From Roseateles sp. YR242 (GTDB lineage Bacteria; Pseudomonadota; Gammaproteobacteria; Burkholderiales; Burkholderiaceae_C), in the NCBI RefSeq assembly GCF_900109745.1, contig NZ_FOAV01000002.1, positions 186,001 to 250,000 on the forward strand: a stretch of DNA of 64,000 nucleotides, written 5' to 3'. How positions within the stretch are numbered: the stretch's first letter is position 1; every line of letters starts with the position of its first letter. The notes under the pieces are model-generated. The model was not told the DNA's origin. It ran no database searches and saw only the letters and a list, made by a program, of their open reading frames with translations. This document shows positions 1 to 9,277 of the stretch, piece after piece. The position numbers and the translations under genes are program-made.

Positions 1-123
1 CGGGTCCTTGCCCAGGCTGACGAACAGCACCACGCCGATCAAGGTGGTGAGTGCCAGCGCCAGCAGCGGCGAGGCCAGCGACATCCATCTCGACGCTTGG
101 GGACGGGGCTCAAGCCGGAACAT
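1..123 (-). CDS. ABC transporter permease, N-terminal fragment (nucleoside/BmpA-type importer)
   Basis: This is the first 41 codons of a membrane permease that runs off the left edge of the window. Translation from the ATG at 123 gives MFRLEPRPQASRWMSL followed by a hydrophobic stretch (ASPLLALALTTLIGVVLFV), which is the first transmembrane helix. The start overlaps the end of the upstream ATPase gene by 14 nt, so the two are almost certainly translationally coupled. By position and N-terminal pattern it is the permease of the importer whose ATPase follows. Only the start is visible, so the substrate is inferred from the neighbours. Confidence 0.75.
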   Translation of the reverse strand, partial: MFRLEPRPQASRWMSLASPLLALALTTLIGVVLFVSLGKDP

Positions 124-1654
124 GCGCCGCCTCCACCATCGCCTCGCCCCACAGGCCGCTCATCCAGAGCCCGATCCGCTCAAGGCTGGCCTGCGCCACC
201 GGCAGCACCGGGGAGAGCCGCCCCCGGGCCATCACCACCAGCCGGTCGCTCAGTTCCATCAATTCGTCCAGTTCCTCGCTCACCACCAACAGGGCACAGC
301 CCTGGTCTCGCAGGGCCAGCAGCTCGGCCCGGATCTGTGCCGCCGCGCCCACGTCCACGCCCCAGGTGGGCTGGGCCACGATCAGCACCTGGGGGCCGGC
401 GGCGATCTCGCGCCCCATGATGAATTTCTGCAGATTGCCACCGGAGAGGCTGCGGGCAGCGGCATGCGGGCCGGCGGCCTTCACGCCAAAACGTTCGATC
501 AGCCGCGCCGCCAAGGCGGACGCACGCGCGGGCGACCAATGGCCCAAGCGGCCCACCGGATCACGCCGGGTCAACAGCGTGTTCTGCGCCAGCGACATCA
601 CCGGCACAGCCCCGCGCCCGAGCCGCTCTTCCGGCACATGGTGCAGACCCAGCGACCGGCGCCGGCGCGGGCCCATCCGGCCCAGGTCTCGCGTCGTGCC
701 ATCCTCGGCCGACCAGACCAGGGTGCCTGGCGGGGCACGCCGGTCCTCCCCGGACAGCAGCCGCAGCAACTCCTGCTGCCCATTGCCGGACACGCCGGCC
801 AGGCCCAGGATCTCACCCGCTCGCAGCGCCAGCTGCAGATCGCTGAGCGCCACGCCATGGGGCGTGTCCGGTTCGGCGCTGAGGCCGCGCACGGCCAGCC
901 GGACCGGTGTGTCCGCCCGCGAGGCTCGCGCGGGCGGATGCGGGGGCTCCGCCCCGATCATCAGACGCGAGAGCCCGGCCGTGGTCTCCTGCCGGGGATC
1001 GACCTCGCCGGTCACCCGGCCACCGCGCATCACCGTGCAGCGTTCGCACAGGGCGCGGATCTCGTCGAGCTTGTGGCTGATGTAGAGAATGGAGCAACCT
1101 TGCGCCGCCAGCTGGCGCAGCGTAATGAAGAGCTTCTCCACCGCCGGCGGCGTCAGCACCGAGGTGGGCTCGTCCAGGATGAGCAGACGCGGCTCCGTCA
1201 TCAAGGCGCGCAGTATCTCCACCCGCTGGCGCTCCCCCACCGAGAGCGAATGCACCGGCCGCTCCGGGTCCAGTGGCAGACCGTATTGAGCCGCCAGTTG
1301 CCGGACACGCGCCCGCACGGTGTCCAACGAGACCGAACGGTCCAGGCCCAGCCAGATGTTCTGTGCCGCGCTGAGGGAATCAAACAGCGAGAAGTGCTGG
1401 TAGACCATGCTGACGCCCAGCGCCCGGGCTTGCGCCGGGTGGCGGATCTGGCGGGCCTGACCGTCCCATAGCAGCTCGCCGGCATCGGCCTGCACGGCGC
1501 CGACGATGATCTTCATCAGGGTGGACTTGCCCGCGCCGTTTTCGCCCAGCACGGCATGGATCTCACCCGGCGCCACCTGCAGGGAGACGTCATCGTTGGC
1601 CTTGACGCCTGGGTAGGACTTGCTGATGCGGCGGAGTTCCAGGCGTGGCGTCAT
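110..1654 (-). CDS. ABC transporter ATP-binding protein, double-domain, nucleoside/BmpA type
   Basis: This 514-residue cytoplasmic ATPase is a tandem fusion of two ABC domains, as in the RbsA/YufO class. The first half has an intact Walker A (GENGAGKST, about residues 38-46), a signature LSVGERQRVEI near 137 and Walker B LLILDEP near 157. The second half has a degenerate P-loop (GVSGNGQQE), the signature LSGGNLQKF and IVAQPTWGVD in place of a normal Walker B, so it is probably regulatory or weakly active, as is usual for the family. The gene starts 15 nt after guaD on the same strand and overlaps the next permease gene. That context suggests import of purine nucleosides or bases, although the substrate is not fixed by the sequence. 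Confidence 0.9.
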   Translation of the reverse strand: MTPRLELRRISKSYPGVKANDDVSLQVAPGEIHAVLGENGAGKSTLMKIIVGAVQADAGELLWDGQARQIRHPAQARALGVSMVYQHFSLFDSLSAAQNIWLGLDRSVSLDTVRARVRQLAAQYGLPLDPERPVHSLSVGERQRVEILRALMTEPRLLILDEPTSVLTPPAVEKLFITLRQLAAQGCSILYISHKLDEIRALCERCTVMRGGRVTGEVDPRQETTAGLSRLMIGAEPPHPPARASRADTPVRLAVRGLSAEPDTPHGVALSDLQLALRAGEILGLAGVSGNGQQELLRLLSGEDRRAPPGTLVWSAEDGTTRDLGRMGPRRRRSLGLHHVPEERLGRGAVPVMSLAQNTLLTRRDPVGRLGHWSPARASALAARLIERFGVKAAGPHAAARSLSGGNLQKFIMGREIAAGPQVLIVAQPTWGVDVGAAAQIRAELLALRDQGCALLVVSEELDELMELSDRLVVMARGRLSPVLPVAQASLERIGLWMSGLWGEAMVEAAHVPA

Positions 1655-1669
1655 CGTGATGGGCGAAGC

Positions 1670-2983
1670 TTATCGGCTGCGGCGATGGCGCTCCCGCCCC
1701 GCCACATAGCTGGCGACGAGGTTGCGCTCGTCGGACAGTGTGACCCAGGCGAAGACCTTCTCGTGCAGGTCGCGCGCCAACGCCATGCGGGTGTCGGCCA
1801 CCGCGCCCTGGGCCCAGTCCCAGATGCACACGTCGGCCAGTGTATCCACCCCGAAATGCCCCAGCTCCTCCGACAAACCCAGGGCTTCTGCCGCGCCACG
1901 GGTGGCGGCGTGCAGGCCGGCCCAGGCTGTCAGGCGCTGGCCGTTGAGGGCCTGGACCTTGTAGCCATCGGCGAGCGTGCGTTGGGTGGAGAGCGAGGTG
2001 CCGCCACCCACGTCGCTGGCCGCGCTGATACGGACGCCGGCGGCCTGGGCCTTGGGCCAGTTGAACAAGCCGCTGCCCAGGAACAGGTTGGAGGACGGGC
2101 AATGCGCAATGTGGGCGCCGGTGCGCGCCAGTACCGCATGGTCCTCGTCGTCCAGCCAGATGCCGTGCGCCAGGACCGAGCGGGGATGCAGCAGGCCGAC
2201 GCGGTCGTAGACGTCCAGGTAGCTGCGCGCCTGCGGGAACAGCCGGGCCACCCAGTCCACCTCGCTGCGGTTCTCCGCAACGTGGGTCTGCATGTAGAGC
2301 GAGGGGTCCTGCTGGCACAGGCGGCCCGCCATGGCGAGCTGCTCCGGCGTGCTGGTCGGGGCGAAACGCACCGTGACGGCGTAGGCCAGGCGCTCACGGC
2401 GATGATGGCGTTCGATCAGTTCCCGGCAGTCACGCTCCGCCTGCACCACGTCGTCCCGCAGGCCGTCCGGCGCATGGCGGTCCATCAGCACCTTGCCGGT
2501 GATCAGGCGCATGCCCCGGGCGGCGGCGGCATCAAACAGCGCCTCGGCTGAGATCTTGTGGACGGTCGGGTAGACCACGGCGGCCGTGGTGCCATGGGCC
2601 AGCAAGGCGTCCAGGAAACGCGCGGCACCGGCGCGCGCCACCGCCTCATCGGCATAACGCTGCTCGGCCGGGAAGGTGTAGGTGTTGAGCCAGTCCAGCA
2701 GCTCGGTGCCGTAGGAGGCGATCACGTCCAGCTGGGGGCTGTGGACGTGGGTATCGATGAATCCCGGCAGGATGAGCTTGCCGCTGTGATCCACCCGCTG
2801 CCAGCCATCACCGGGGTCGTCGGCCTGCGCTCCCACGATGCGGCCGCCTTCCACCAGGAGCCAGTGATCAGGCCGGAAGCGGACCGCGGGGTCGTCCACC
2901 CGGCCCCAGGCCGGCTGGGCGGTGAAATCGAGCAGATCGCCCTTGAGGGCGAGGCGGTCGGCGGAAGGCGTGGAGACAGTCAT
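1670..2983 (-). CDS. guaD: guanine deaminase
   Basis: The product hydrolyses guanine to xanthine and ammonia in the cytosol, and the xanthine dehydrogenase encoded nearby can then oxidise the product. It is a 437-residue amidohydrolase with the zinc motif DTHVHSPQ near residues 78-84, the guanine-deaminase signatures HCPSSNLFLGSGLF and SDVGGGTSLS in the C-terminal half, and the diagnostic segment YGTELLDWLNTYTFP. I chose the ATG at 2983; a TTG two codons upstream is possible. It heads a minus-strand operon with the ABC importer genes. Length and motifs match the family well. Confidence 0.95.
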   Translation of the reverse strand: MTVSTPSADRLALKGDLLDFTAQPAWGRVDDPAVRFRPDHWLLVEGGRIVGAQADDPGDGWQRVDHSGKLILPGFIDTHVHSPQLDVIASYGTELLDWLNTYTFPAEQRYADEAVARAGAARFLDALLAHGTTAAVVYPTVHKISAEALFDAAAARGMRLITGKVLMDRHAPDGLRDDVVQAERDCRELIERHHRRERLAYAVTVRFAPTSTPEQLAMAGRLCQQDPSLYMQTHVAENRSEVDWVARLFPQARSYLDVYDRVGLLHPRSVLAHGIWLDDEDHAVLARTGAHIAHCPSSNLFLGSGLFNWPKAQAAGVRISAASDVGGGTSLSTQRTLADGYKVQALNGQRLTAWAGLHAATRGAAEALGLSEELGHFGVDTLADVCIWDWAQGAVADTRMALARDLHEKVFAWVTLSDERNLVASYVAGRERHRRSR

Positions 2984-3061
2984 GGGCAACAGGCGGAGCG
3001 GTCAGGCTGGCGTTCTGGATGAGGGGGACGAATGGTGGAGCAACAGGCGCGGGCACGCGCT

Positions 3062-4015
3062 TCAACCGGGGCGGACCAGGTCCTTGGCCACCTCCCTGAC
3101 CTGCTCCCGCAGCCAGCGCAGCGGGGCGCTGTGGTGGCTGAGGTCATGCCAGAGCTGGTAGTAGGTCATGGGCGGAAAGGCTACCGGGCAGCGCAGAATC
3201 GTCACAGGCAAATGATCCACAAAACGGCGGCAGAACAGCCGCCCGGTGGTGAGCACCAGCAGGCTGCGTGCCACCATCGGCGGCAGCTGGCTGAAATGGG
3301 CGCCTCGCACGGCAATGCGCCGCTGCAGGCCCAGCGAGAGCAAATGCTGTTCGATCACCCCCGGCTGGCCCGGGCTCAACGGCATGGGAGCGAGATGCTG
3401 GCAGTCCAGGTAACGCTCCTGCGTCCAGGCCCGCGCGCTCATGCGGGCAGCAGGGTGCTGCTGGCTGACCAGACAGACCACCTCGTCCGTCAGCAGCCGC
3501 CCCATGTGCAGCTCACCGGGCGGCTCCAGCCAGTTGCCAATGACCAGGTCCACATCCCCCCGGGCCAGGGCGGCGCGGTAGTCGTAGTCCGCCGTCAACG
3601 GGTGCAGGTCCAGCTGCACACCAGGGGCCAGGCGCTGGAGATGGGCGACGAGTTGGGGCAGGAACAGGGGGTCCAGGTAATCACTGGCCGCGATCCGATA
3701 GCGAACCTGCGCTGTCGCCGGATCGAAGCCGGTGCGGCGCAGGCGGCTGCCGAACAGTTCATCGGCCTCCCGCAGCAGGCGCTCCGCCGGCGCCAGCAAT
3801 TCCAGGGCGACCGTGGTGGGCGTCATGCCGGCGCCGCTGCGCACCAGCAGTTGATCCCCGGTGAGCGCACGCAGGCGCCGCAGCTTCTCGCTTATCGCGG
3901 GCTGCGTGCTACCGAGCCGCATCGCGGCCTTGGACACACTTCGTTCCAGGATCAAGGTCTGCAACACCCGCACCAATTGGAGCTCGATCTTGTCGAAGTC
4001 CAGCGCCTGATTCAT
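3062..4015 (-). CDS. LysR-family transcriptional regulator of the purine genes
   Basis: This is a 317-residue LysR regulator. The N-terminal helix-turn-helix is clear (SVSKAAMRLGSTQPAISEKL, about residues 27-46), followed by a periplasmic-binding-protein-like effector domain. It is transcribed divergently from xdhA with only 93 nt between the start codons and lies just downstream of guaD on its own strand. It is therefore the obvious candidate regulator of both, with a purine or urate-like ligand inferred from context only. A near-perfect inverted repeat sits 11 nt upstream of its start codon, which fits autoregulation. Confidence 0.88.
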   Translation of the reverse strand: MNQALDFDKIELQLVRVLQTLILERSVSKAAMRLGSTQPAISEKLRRLRALTGDQLLVRSGAGMTPTTVALELLAPAERLLREADELFGSRLRRTGFDPATAQVRYRIAASDYLDPLFLPQLVAHLQRLAPGVQLDLHPLTADYDYRAALARGDVDLVIGNWLEPPGELHMGRLLTDEVVCLVSQQHPAARMSARAWTQERYLDCQHLAPMPLSPGQPGVIEQHLLSLGLQRRIAVRGAHFSQLPPMVARSLLVLTTGRLFCRRFVDHLPVTILRCPVAFPPMTYYQLWHDLSHHSAPLRWLREQVREVAKDLVRPG

Positions 4016-4025
4016 TTCAAATCCA

Positions 4026-4047
4026 ATATACCGACCATACGGAATAT
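4026..4047. promoter_or_regulatory. candidate LysR operator between the LysR gene and xdhA
   Basis: The divergent intergenic region holds an inverted repeat, ATATACCG - 6 nt - CGGAATAT, with 7 of 8 positions paired. LysR regulators typically bind dyads in the divergent gap next to their own gene. Function is inferred. Confidence 0.45.
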
Positions 4048-4108
4048 CCTATAACCATTCGCCAGGCACAGGAGTACCGTTGAGCCTGTTGAAGTGCATC
4101 CTCCGTCC

Positions 4109-5728
4109 ATGACCGCGCCCCGCCCCATCCGCTTTGTCCACCGTGGAGAGATCCAGACGGTGACCGATCTGCCGCCCACCACGACAGTGCTGCAATACCT
4201 GCGCGAACACGCGCACTGCAACGGCACCAAGGAAGGCTGCGCGGAGGGGGACTGCGGCGCCTGCACGGTGCTGGTGGGTGAATTGCAGGCGGATGGCGAG
4301 TCCATGGAGATGCGCAACGTGAACGCCTGCATCCAGTTCCTGCCCATGCTGGACGGCAAGGCGCTGCTGACGGTGGAGGACCTGGGCCGCAGCGATCAAC
4401 TCAATCCGGTGCAGGAATCGCTGGTCGCTTGCCACGGCTCCCAGTGCGGCTTCTGCACGCCAGGCTTTGCGATGACGCTGCAGGCGCTGTATGAGCGCCA
4501 CCAGGCGTCGGGCACACGCCCTTCGCGCCAGCAACTTGCGGACGACCTGTCCGGCAACCTGTGCCGTTGCACCGGCTACCGGCCGCTGCTGGACGCCGGC
4601 GAGCGCATGTTCGATGCGCCGGCCCGCTGCCTGGACCGCGCACCGCTGGTGCAGGCGCTGCAGACATTGCAGCAGGACACCCCGCTCATCTACGAATCAG
4701 CCTCCCGCAGCGGTACGCCGCAACGGGTCTTCGCCCCGCAGACCATCGAGGCCCTGGCGGACCTGCGCGAGCAATGGCCGGCAGCCCGCCTCGTGGCAGG
4801 CGCCACCGATGTGGGCTTGTGGGTCAACAAGCAGCACCGCGAGCTGGGCGACATCATTCTCACCGGCCGGGTCATTGCCCTGCGGGCCATCCGCACCACG
4901 GACGGTGTGTTGCGCATTGGCGCCGCAGCCTCACTGGAGGATGCCTGGCGAGCCCTGACGGCCGCCTTCGGTGCCCTGCGAGAGCTGTGGCTGCGCTTTG
5001 CCTCACCGCCCGTGCGCCATGCCGGCACGCTGGGTGGCAACATCGCCAACGGCTCGCCCATCGGTGATGGCGCGCCGGCATTGATTGCCCTGGGCGCCAC
5101 TGTGGTGCTGCGCCGGGGTGCCAACCAGCGCCGGCTGCCGCTGGAAGCCTTCTATCTGGACTACATGAAGAATGCGCTGGCGCCCGGCGAGTTCGTCGAA
5201 GCGCTGGAGGTGCCATTGCAGGCCCATGACGGCCCCTGCGCCGAAGGGCCGGACCAACAGGCGGCACAGGCGGCACAGGCGGCACAGGCTTCGATCCTGT
5301 CGGTCCAGCCATCCACACACCACCGCGTACGCCACCTGCGGGCCTACAAGATCTCCAAGCGCTACGACAGCGACATCTCGGCCCTGTGCGCCGTCTTCGC
5401 CATCGTGGTGGACCAGGGTGTGGTCCGCGAGGCGCGATTCGTGTTCGGGGGGATGGCCGGTATCGTCAAGCGCGCCGCGGCCGCTGAGGCGGCCGTGATC
5501 GGCCGCCCTTGGGATGAAACAGCCCAGGCCGACGCCGCGCAGGCGCTGCGGCAGGACTTCCAACCGCTGACCGACCTGCGCGCAAGCGCGGACTATCGCC
5601 TGCGCGTGGCCGGCAACCTGCTCCGCCGCTTCTGGCTGGAGACCCGGGCGGAATCGCCACTGCCCGCCAGCGCCGTCAGCATCTGGCCCTCCGTCACCGG
5701 CCTGCCGGCCCTGGAGGCTCAGCCATGA
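4109..5728 (+). CDS. xdhA: xanthine dehydrogenase small subunit (2Fe-2S and FAD)
   Basis: This 539-residue subunit passes electrons from the molybdenum site through two 2Fe-2S clusters to FAD during xanthine-to-urate oxidation. The plant-type ferredoxin domain carries CAEGDCGACTV (Cys44, 49, 52). The second cluster motif is CHGSQCGFC plus CRCTGYRP. The FAD-binding region includes LVAGATDVGLWV and GGNIANGSPIGD, followed by the CODH-type C-terminal domain. I prefer the ATG at 4109 over a GTG at 4094 because the conserved reading begins there. The stop overlaps xdhB by 4 nt (ATGA). A run of AQA repeats interrupts the segment before the C-terminal domain. Confidence 0.95.
   Translation: MTAPRPIRFVHRGEIQTVTDLPPTTTVLQYLREHAHCNGTKEGCAEGDCGACTVLVGELQADGESMEMRNVNACIQFLPMLDGKALLTVEDLGRSDQLNPVQESLVACHGSQCGFCTPGFAMTLQALYERHQASGTRPSRQQLADDLSGNLCRCTGYRPLLDAGERMFDAPARCLDRAPLVQALQTLQQDTPLIYESASRSGTPQRVFAPQTIEALADLREQWPAARLVAGATDVGLWVNKQHRELGDIILTGRVIALRAIRTTDGVLRIGAAASLEDAWRALTAAFGALRELWLRFASPPVRHAGTLGGNIANGSPIGDGAPALIALGATVVLRRGANQRRLPLEAFYLDYMKNALAPGEFVEALEVPLQAHDGPCAEGPDQQAAQAAQAAQASILSVQPSTHHRVRHLRAYKISKRYDSDISALCAVFAIVVDQGVVREARFVFGGMAGIVKRAAAAEAAVIGRPWDETAQADAAQALRQDFQPLTDLRASADYRLRVAGNLLRRFWLETRAESPLPASAVSIWPSVTGLPALEAQP
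5258..5289 (+). repeat. 9-bp tandem repeat inside xdhA
   Basis: About three and a half copies of CAGGCGGCA encode AQAAQAAQAAQA in a linker of XdhA just before the C-terminal domain. Being a multiple of three, slippage here would change linker length without a frameshift. Confidence 0.8.
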
Positions 5729-8055
5729 ACAAGCCGATGGACCTGCCATTGCCCACGCTGGCACCGCAGCCCCAGGTGGGCGTGAGCCGCGTGCATGAGG
5801 CCGCGCATCTGCATGTCAGCGGGGAGGCGATCTATACCGATGACATCGCAGAGGCGCGTGGCACCCTGCATGCCGCCCTGGGGCTCTCCCCGGTTGCGCA
5901 CGGCCGGCTGCTTTCGATCGATGTGGACCTGCTGCGCCGCCAGCCTGGTGTGGTGGATGTGCTCACCGCCGCCGACCTGCCCGGAGACAACAACTGCGGC
6001 CCGCTGATCCACGACGACCCATTGCTGGCCGCCACCGAGCTGCGTTACCTCGGCCAGCCCGTCTTTGCGGTCATCGCCACCAACCGGGAACTGGCCCGCC
6101 GCGCGGCCGCCATGGCGCGGCAGGCGCTGCAGGTGGAGACGCTTCCCCCGGTGCTGACCGCACGCGAAGCCCATGCGCTGGGCCAGTATGTCGTCCCACC
6201 CATGCACCTGAACCGGGGGGATGCCGCCAGCGCGTTGGCGCAGGCGCCGCACCGCCTGGAAGGTGAATGGTCGGTGGGTGGGCAGGAGCAGTTCTATCTG
6301 GAAGGCCAGATCAGCTACGCCCTGCCGCAGGAGAACAACGGCCTGCTGGTTCACTGCTCCACCCAGCACCCTTCGGAGATGCAGCAACTGTTGGCGCACG
6401 CCCTGGGCTGGGCGGCGCACCAGGTGACCGTTCAGTGCCGCCGCATGGGCGGCGGCTTCGGCGGCAAGGAATCGCAGTCGGCGCTGTTCGCCTGCATCGC
6501 CGGCATTGCGGCCACCCGGCTGCGCATGCCGGTCAAGCTGCGTGTGGACCGGGACGACGACTTTCTCGTCACCGGCCGCCGGCACGGCTTTGATTACCGC
6601 TGGACCGTGGGCTTCGATGATGACGGCCACGTGCTGGGCGCCGAGATCGACCTCATCTCCAACTGCGGCCACAGTGCAGACCTCTCCGCGCCGGTGATGA
6701 CCCGCGCGCTCTGCCATTTCGACAACGCCTACTGGCTGCCGCACGTGGCCATGCATGGCTACTGCGCGCGCACCAACACCCAGAGCAATACCGCGTTCCG
6801 CGGCTTCGGCGGCCCGCAAGGCGCGCTCGCCATCGAGATGATCATGGACGGCATTGCCCGCCGTTTGGGGCTGGATGCCCTGCTGGTACGGCAGCGCAAC
6901 TTCTACCGCGACGGCCAGGACATGACGCCTTACGGCCAGCAGGTCGAGGACAACCTGCTGCAGCCGCTGACGGACCGCCTGGTCGATACCTCCAGCTATC
7001 ACGCCCGGCGTGCCGAGATCGACGCCTTCAACGCCACCAGCCCGGTGCTCAAGCGCGGGCTGGCGCTGACGCCCCTGAAATTCGGCATCTCCTTCAATGT
7101 CGTCCACCTCAACCAGGCTGGCGCGCTGGTGCATGTCTACACCGATGGATCCGTGCTGGTGAACCACGGCGGGACCGAGATGGGGCAAGGCCTCAATACC
7201 AAGGTGTCGCAGGTGGTGGCCCAGGAACTCGGCATTCCCGCCGAACGGGTGCGCGCCAGCGCCACCGATACGAGCAAGGTGGCCAACACATCGGCCACGG
7301 CCGCTTCCACGGGGTCGGACCTGAACGGAAAGGCTGCCCAGGACGCTGCACGCAAGATCCGCCAGCGTCTGCAGCCACTGGCGGCGCAACTGCTGGACTG
7401 CGAGGAAGACACGCTGGTCTTCCAGGGCGGGCGGGTGAGCAGCGGTGCGCGCAGCCTGAGCTTCGCTGAACTGGTGGCCAAGGCCTACCTGGCGCGCATC
7501 CAGCTCTGGAGCGACGGCTTCTATGCCACGCCCGGCCTGCACTGGGACCGCGCCCGCCTGCAGGGCAAGCCCTTCTTCTACTTCGCCTACGGTGCCGCCG
7601 TGGCCGAGGTGGTGGTGGACACGCTCACCGGCGAATCCCGCGTGTTGCGGGCGGACGTGCTGCATGACGTGGGCCAGTCACTCAACCCGGCGCTGGACAT
7701 TGGCCAGGTGGAGGGTGCCTTTGCGCAGGGCCAAGGCTGGCTGACGACAGAGGAGCTGGTCTGGCATCCCCAATCGGGCCTGCTGCTCACGCATGCGCCC
7801 AGCACCTACAAGATCCCGACTGCCAACGACATGCCACGCGATTTCCGGGTGGCGCTGTTTGATGCCCCCAACCGCGCGGACAGCATCCACCGTTCCAAGG
7901 CGGTGGGTGAACCACCCCTGCTGCTGCCGTTCTCGGTGCTGCTGGCCATCAAGGATGCGGTCGCCGCCTGCGGGCCGCAACGGTGTGACCCGCCGCTTCG
8001 TGCACCAGCCACCGCCGAAGCGGTGCTCGATGCCGTGGAGGCGGTGCGGGCGTAG
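5725..8055 (+). CDS. xdhB: xanthine dehydrogenase large subunit (molybdopterin-binding)
   Basis: This 776-residue subunit holds the molybdenum cofactor and oxidises hypoxanthine and xanthine. Family landmarks are visible in order: GEAIYTDDI near the N-terminus, the conserved GGQEQFYLEGQ segment, RRMGGGFGGKESQ, NTAFRGFGGPQG, GGTEMGQGLNTKV, and near the C-terminus the active-site region SKAVGEPPLLLPFSV with its conserved glutamate. The start overlaps the xdhA stop. The usual third gene xdhC (cofactor insertion and sulfuration) is not found downstream. Instead a fold-back repeat and a convergent HDOD gene follow. Confidence 0.95.
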   Translation: MNKPMDLPLPTLAPQPQVGVSRVHEAAHLHVSGEAIYTDDIAEARGTLHAALGLSPVAHGRLLSIDVDLLRRQPGVVDVLTAADLPGDNNCGPLIHDDPLLAATELRYLGQPVFAVIATNRELARRAAAMARQALQVETLPPVLTAREAHALGQYVVPPMHLNRGDAASALAQAPHRLEGEWSVGGQEQFYLEGQISYALPQENNGLLVHCSTQHPSEMQQLLAHALGWAAHQVTVQCRRMGGGFGGKESQSALFACIAGIAATRLRMPVKLRVDRDDDFLVTGRRHGFDYRWTVGFDDDGHVLGAEIDLISNCGHSADLSAPVMTRALCHFDNAYWLPHVAMHGYCARTNTQSNTAFRGFGGPQGALAIEMIMDGIARRLGLDALLVRQRNFYRDGQDMTPYGQQVEDNLLQPLTDRLVDTSSYHARRAEIDAFNATSPVLKRGLALTPLKFGISFNVVHLNQAGALVHVYTDGSVLVNHGGTEMGQGLNTKVSQVVAQELGIPAERVRASATDTSKVANTSATAASTGSDLNGKAAQDAARKIRQRLQPLAAQLLDCEEDTLVFQGGRVSSGARSLSFAELVAKAYLARIQLWSDGFYATPGLHWDRARLQGKPFFYFAYGAAVAEVVVDTLTGESRVLRADVLHDVGQSLNPALDIGQVEGAFAQGQGWLTTEELVWHPQSGLLLTHAPSTYKIPTANDMPRDFRVALFDAPNRADSIHRSKAVGEPPLLLPFSVLLAIKDAVAACGPQRCDPPLRAPATAEAVLDAVEAVRA

Positions 8056-8082
8056 GGACTGGAGCGGAGCTTCGCCAGGGGC

Positions 8083-8241
8083 TGCCTGCATCACTCCCAC
8101 AAGCCGAGGTGGCGCTGATTCGGGGCGGGGCAAAAGCCGCAAATCACAGCGATAGCGGGTGCCATGGCGAGGATTTGCAACGCCGCAGACCACCCGACGC
8201 GGGGTTGCCTCGGCCGCGAGGCGCTATGCGGAGGTTCCCTA
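8083..8241. repeat. fold-back repeat, copy A (type I, degenerate)
   Basis: This roughly 160-bp imperfect palindrome fills the gap between xdhB and the convergent HDOD gene. The left end (CTGCATCACTCCC, then AGCCGAGGTGG) pairs loosely with the right end (GCCTCGG, GCTATGCGGAGGTTCCCT). The centre is a worn version of the family core, GATAGCGGGTGCCATGGCGA. The right end runs into the TAG stop codon of the HDOD gene. The same ends and core recur at 12013-12172, 22791-22911 and 34317-34365. Confidence 0.75.
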
Positions 8242-9075
8242 GCTCAGCATCAGGTCCACATCGGTCCCGGGATCGCCGGCACCTTCCAACCTCAGACGCA
8301 GGAAGTCCAGGTCCATGTGCAGGTGCTCCACCAGCTCCGGCACAGCCGCCTGCAGCGCCTTCACCGGGTCTTGCTGGTGGTCGGCCGCGTCGGCCAGGAC
8401 TTCGGCCAGGTGCAGCACGGCCGCCAGCAGAGAAAACGGCCGGATCTCCAGCGGTGCGTTGGCATCCTTGAACGCCTCCACCAGCCCCTTGGGGAAATGC
8501 CAGTGCGCCGCCAGCGCGGCGGTGACGTCCGCATGCGTGCAGGCAAACCGGCTCATTTCCAGCGAATAACGGCTGCCCGGCTCCTTGGCGTTGGCTTCCA
8601 CCTCGGCCACCTGCGCGGGTTCGCGCATGGCCATCAATAGCTGGCCGGTGCGCAGCATCAGCCCGGCCAGGTAGGCGGTGTCGGCATCCCCCTGCAGCAA
8701 CTTGCACAGCAGCCGCGCATAACCCGCCGTGCGCACGCTGTGGCGCCAAAAGCGTTGACGGTCCAGGCCCTGCACCTGCGGGAAGCTGCCGGAGATGCTG
8801 GCGGCCATGGCCAGGTTGCGCAGCGTTTCCAGGCCGAGCGCCATGGCGGCGTCCTGCAAGGTGGAGATGGTGTGGGACGGGCTGTAACGCGCCGAATTGG
8901 CCAGGCGCAAGACCTTGGCGGAGAGCGTGGAATCCTTGCTGATCAATTCGGCAATCTGGGTGAGGGTGACGTTGTCGTCATCCAGACTCAGCAGCAAGCG
9001 CCTGCCCACCTCCGGCATGACCGGCAGGCTGCCGTGGCCACTGAAGAAACGTTCCGCGCTCGTATTCATCGCCAT
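8239..9075 (-). CDS. HDOD-domain signalling protein
   Basis: This 278-residue protein consists almost entirely of an HDOD domain, a catalytically inactive relative of HD phosphohydrolases found in bacterial signalling proteins. Typical features are the N-terminal LPVMPEVGRRLL, the helix region ISKDSTLSAKVLRLANSA, and GLETLRNLAMAASI followed by FWRHSVRTAGYARLL. No output domain or membrane segment is attached. The gene stands alone and its stop codon lies at the edge of repeat copy A. The target pathway cannot be read from the sequence. Confidence 0.88.
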   Translation of the reverse strand: MAMNTSAERFFSGHGSLPVMPEVGRRLLLSLDDDNVTLTQIAELISKDSTLSAKVLRLANSARYSPSHTISTLQDAAMALGLETLRNLAMAASISGSFPQVQGLDRQRFWRHSVRTAGYARLLCKLLQGDADTAYLAGLMLRTGQLLMAMREPAQVAEVEANAKEPGSRYSLEMSRFACTHADVTAALAAHWHFPKGLVEAFKDANAPLEIRPFSLLAAVLHLAEVLADAADHQQDPVKALQAAVPELVEHLHMDLDFLRLRLEGAGDPGTDVDLMLS

Positions 9076-9277
9076 GGCTCCCCATTCAAGGCCAATGATT
9101 CGTGGGAGTCTATGCCTGTCTTTTGGCGGCGGCTAGAGCCACTCTTGGGGTCATGACGTGACGCCGCGGTGCAGGGGGTCAGACATCACGAAGCGGCGGT
9201 CATGGGGGTGTCACATGCGGGTGTCACAAGCCTGGGGGCCGGGCCCGCCAGCGCGGGATCAGGCACGGGCGCGCGGG

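Noticed and set aside
5719-7665. A 648-codon minus-strand frame opposite xdhB
   Set aside because: The composition is His/Gln/Gly-rich as expected for a shadow, with no motif, and xdhB on the other strand is unmistakable.
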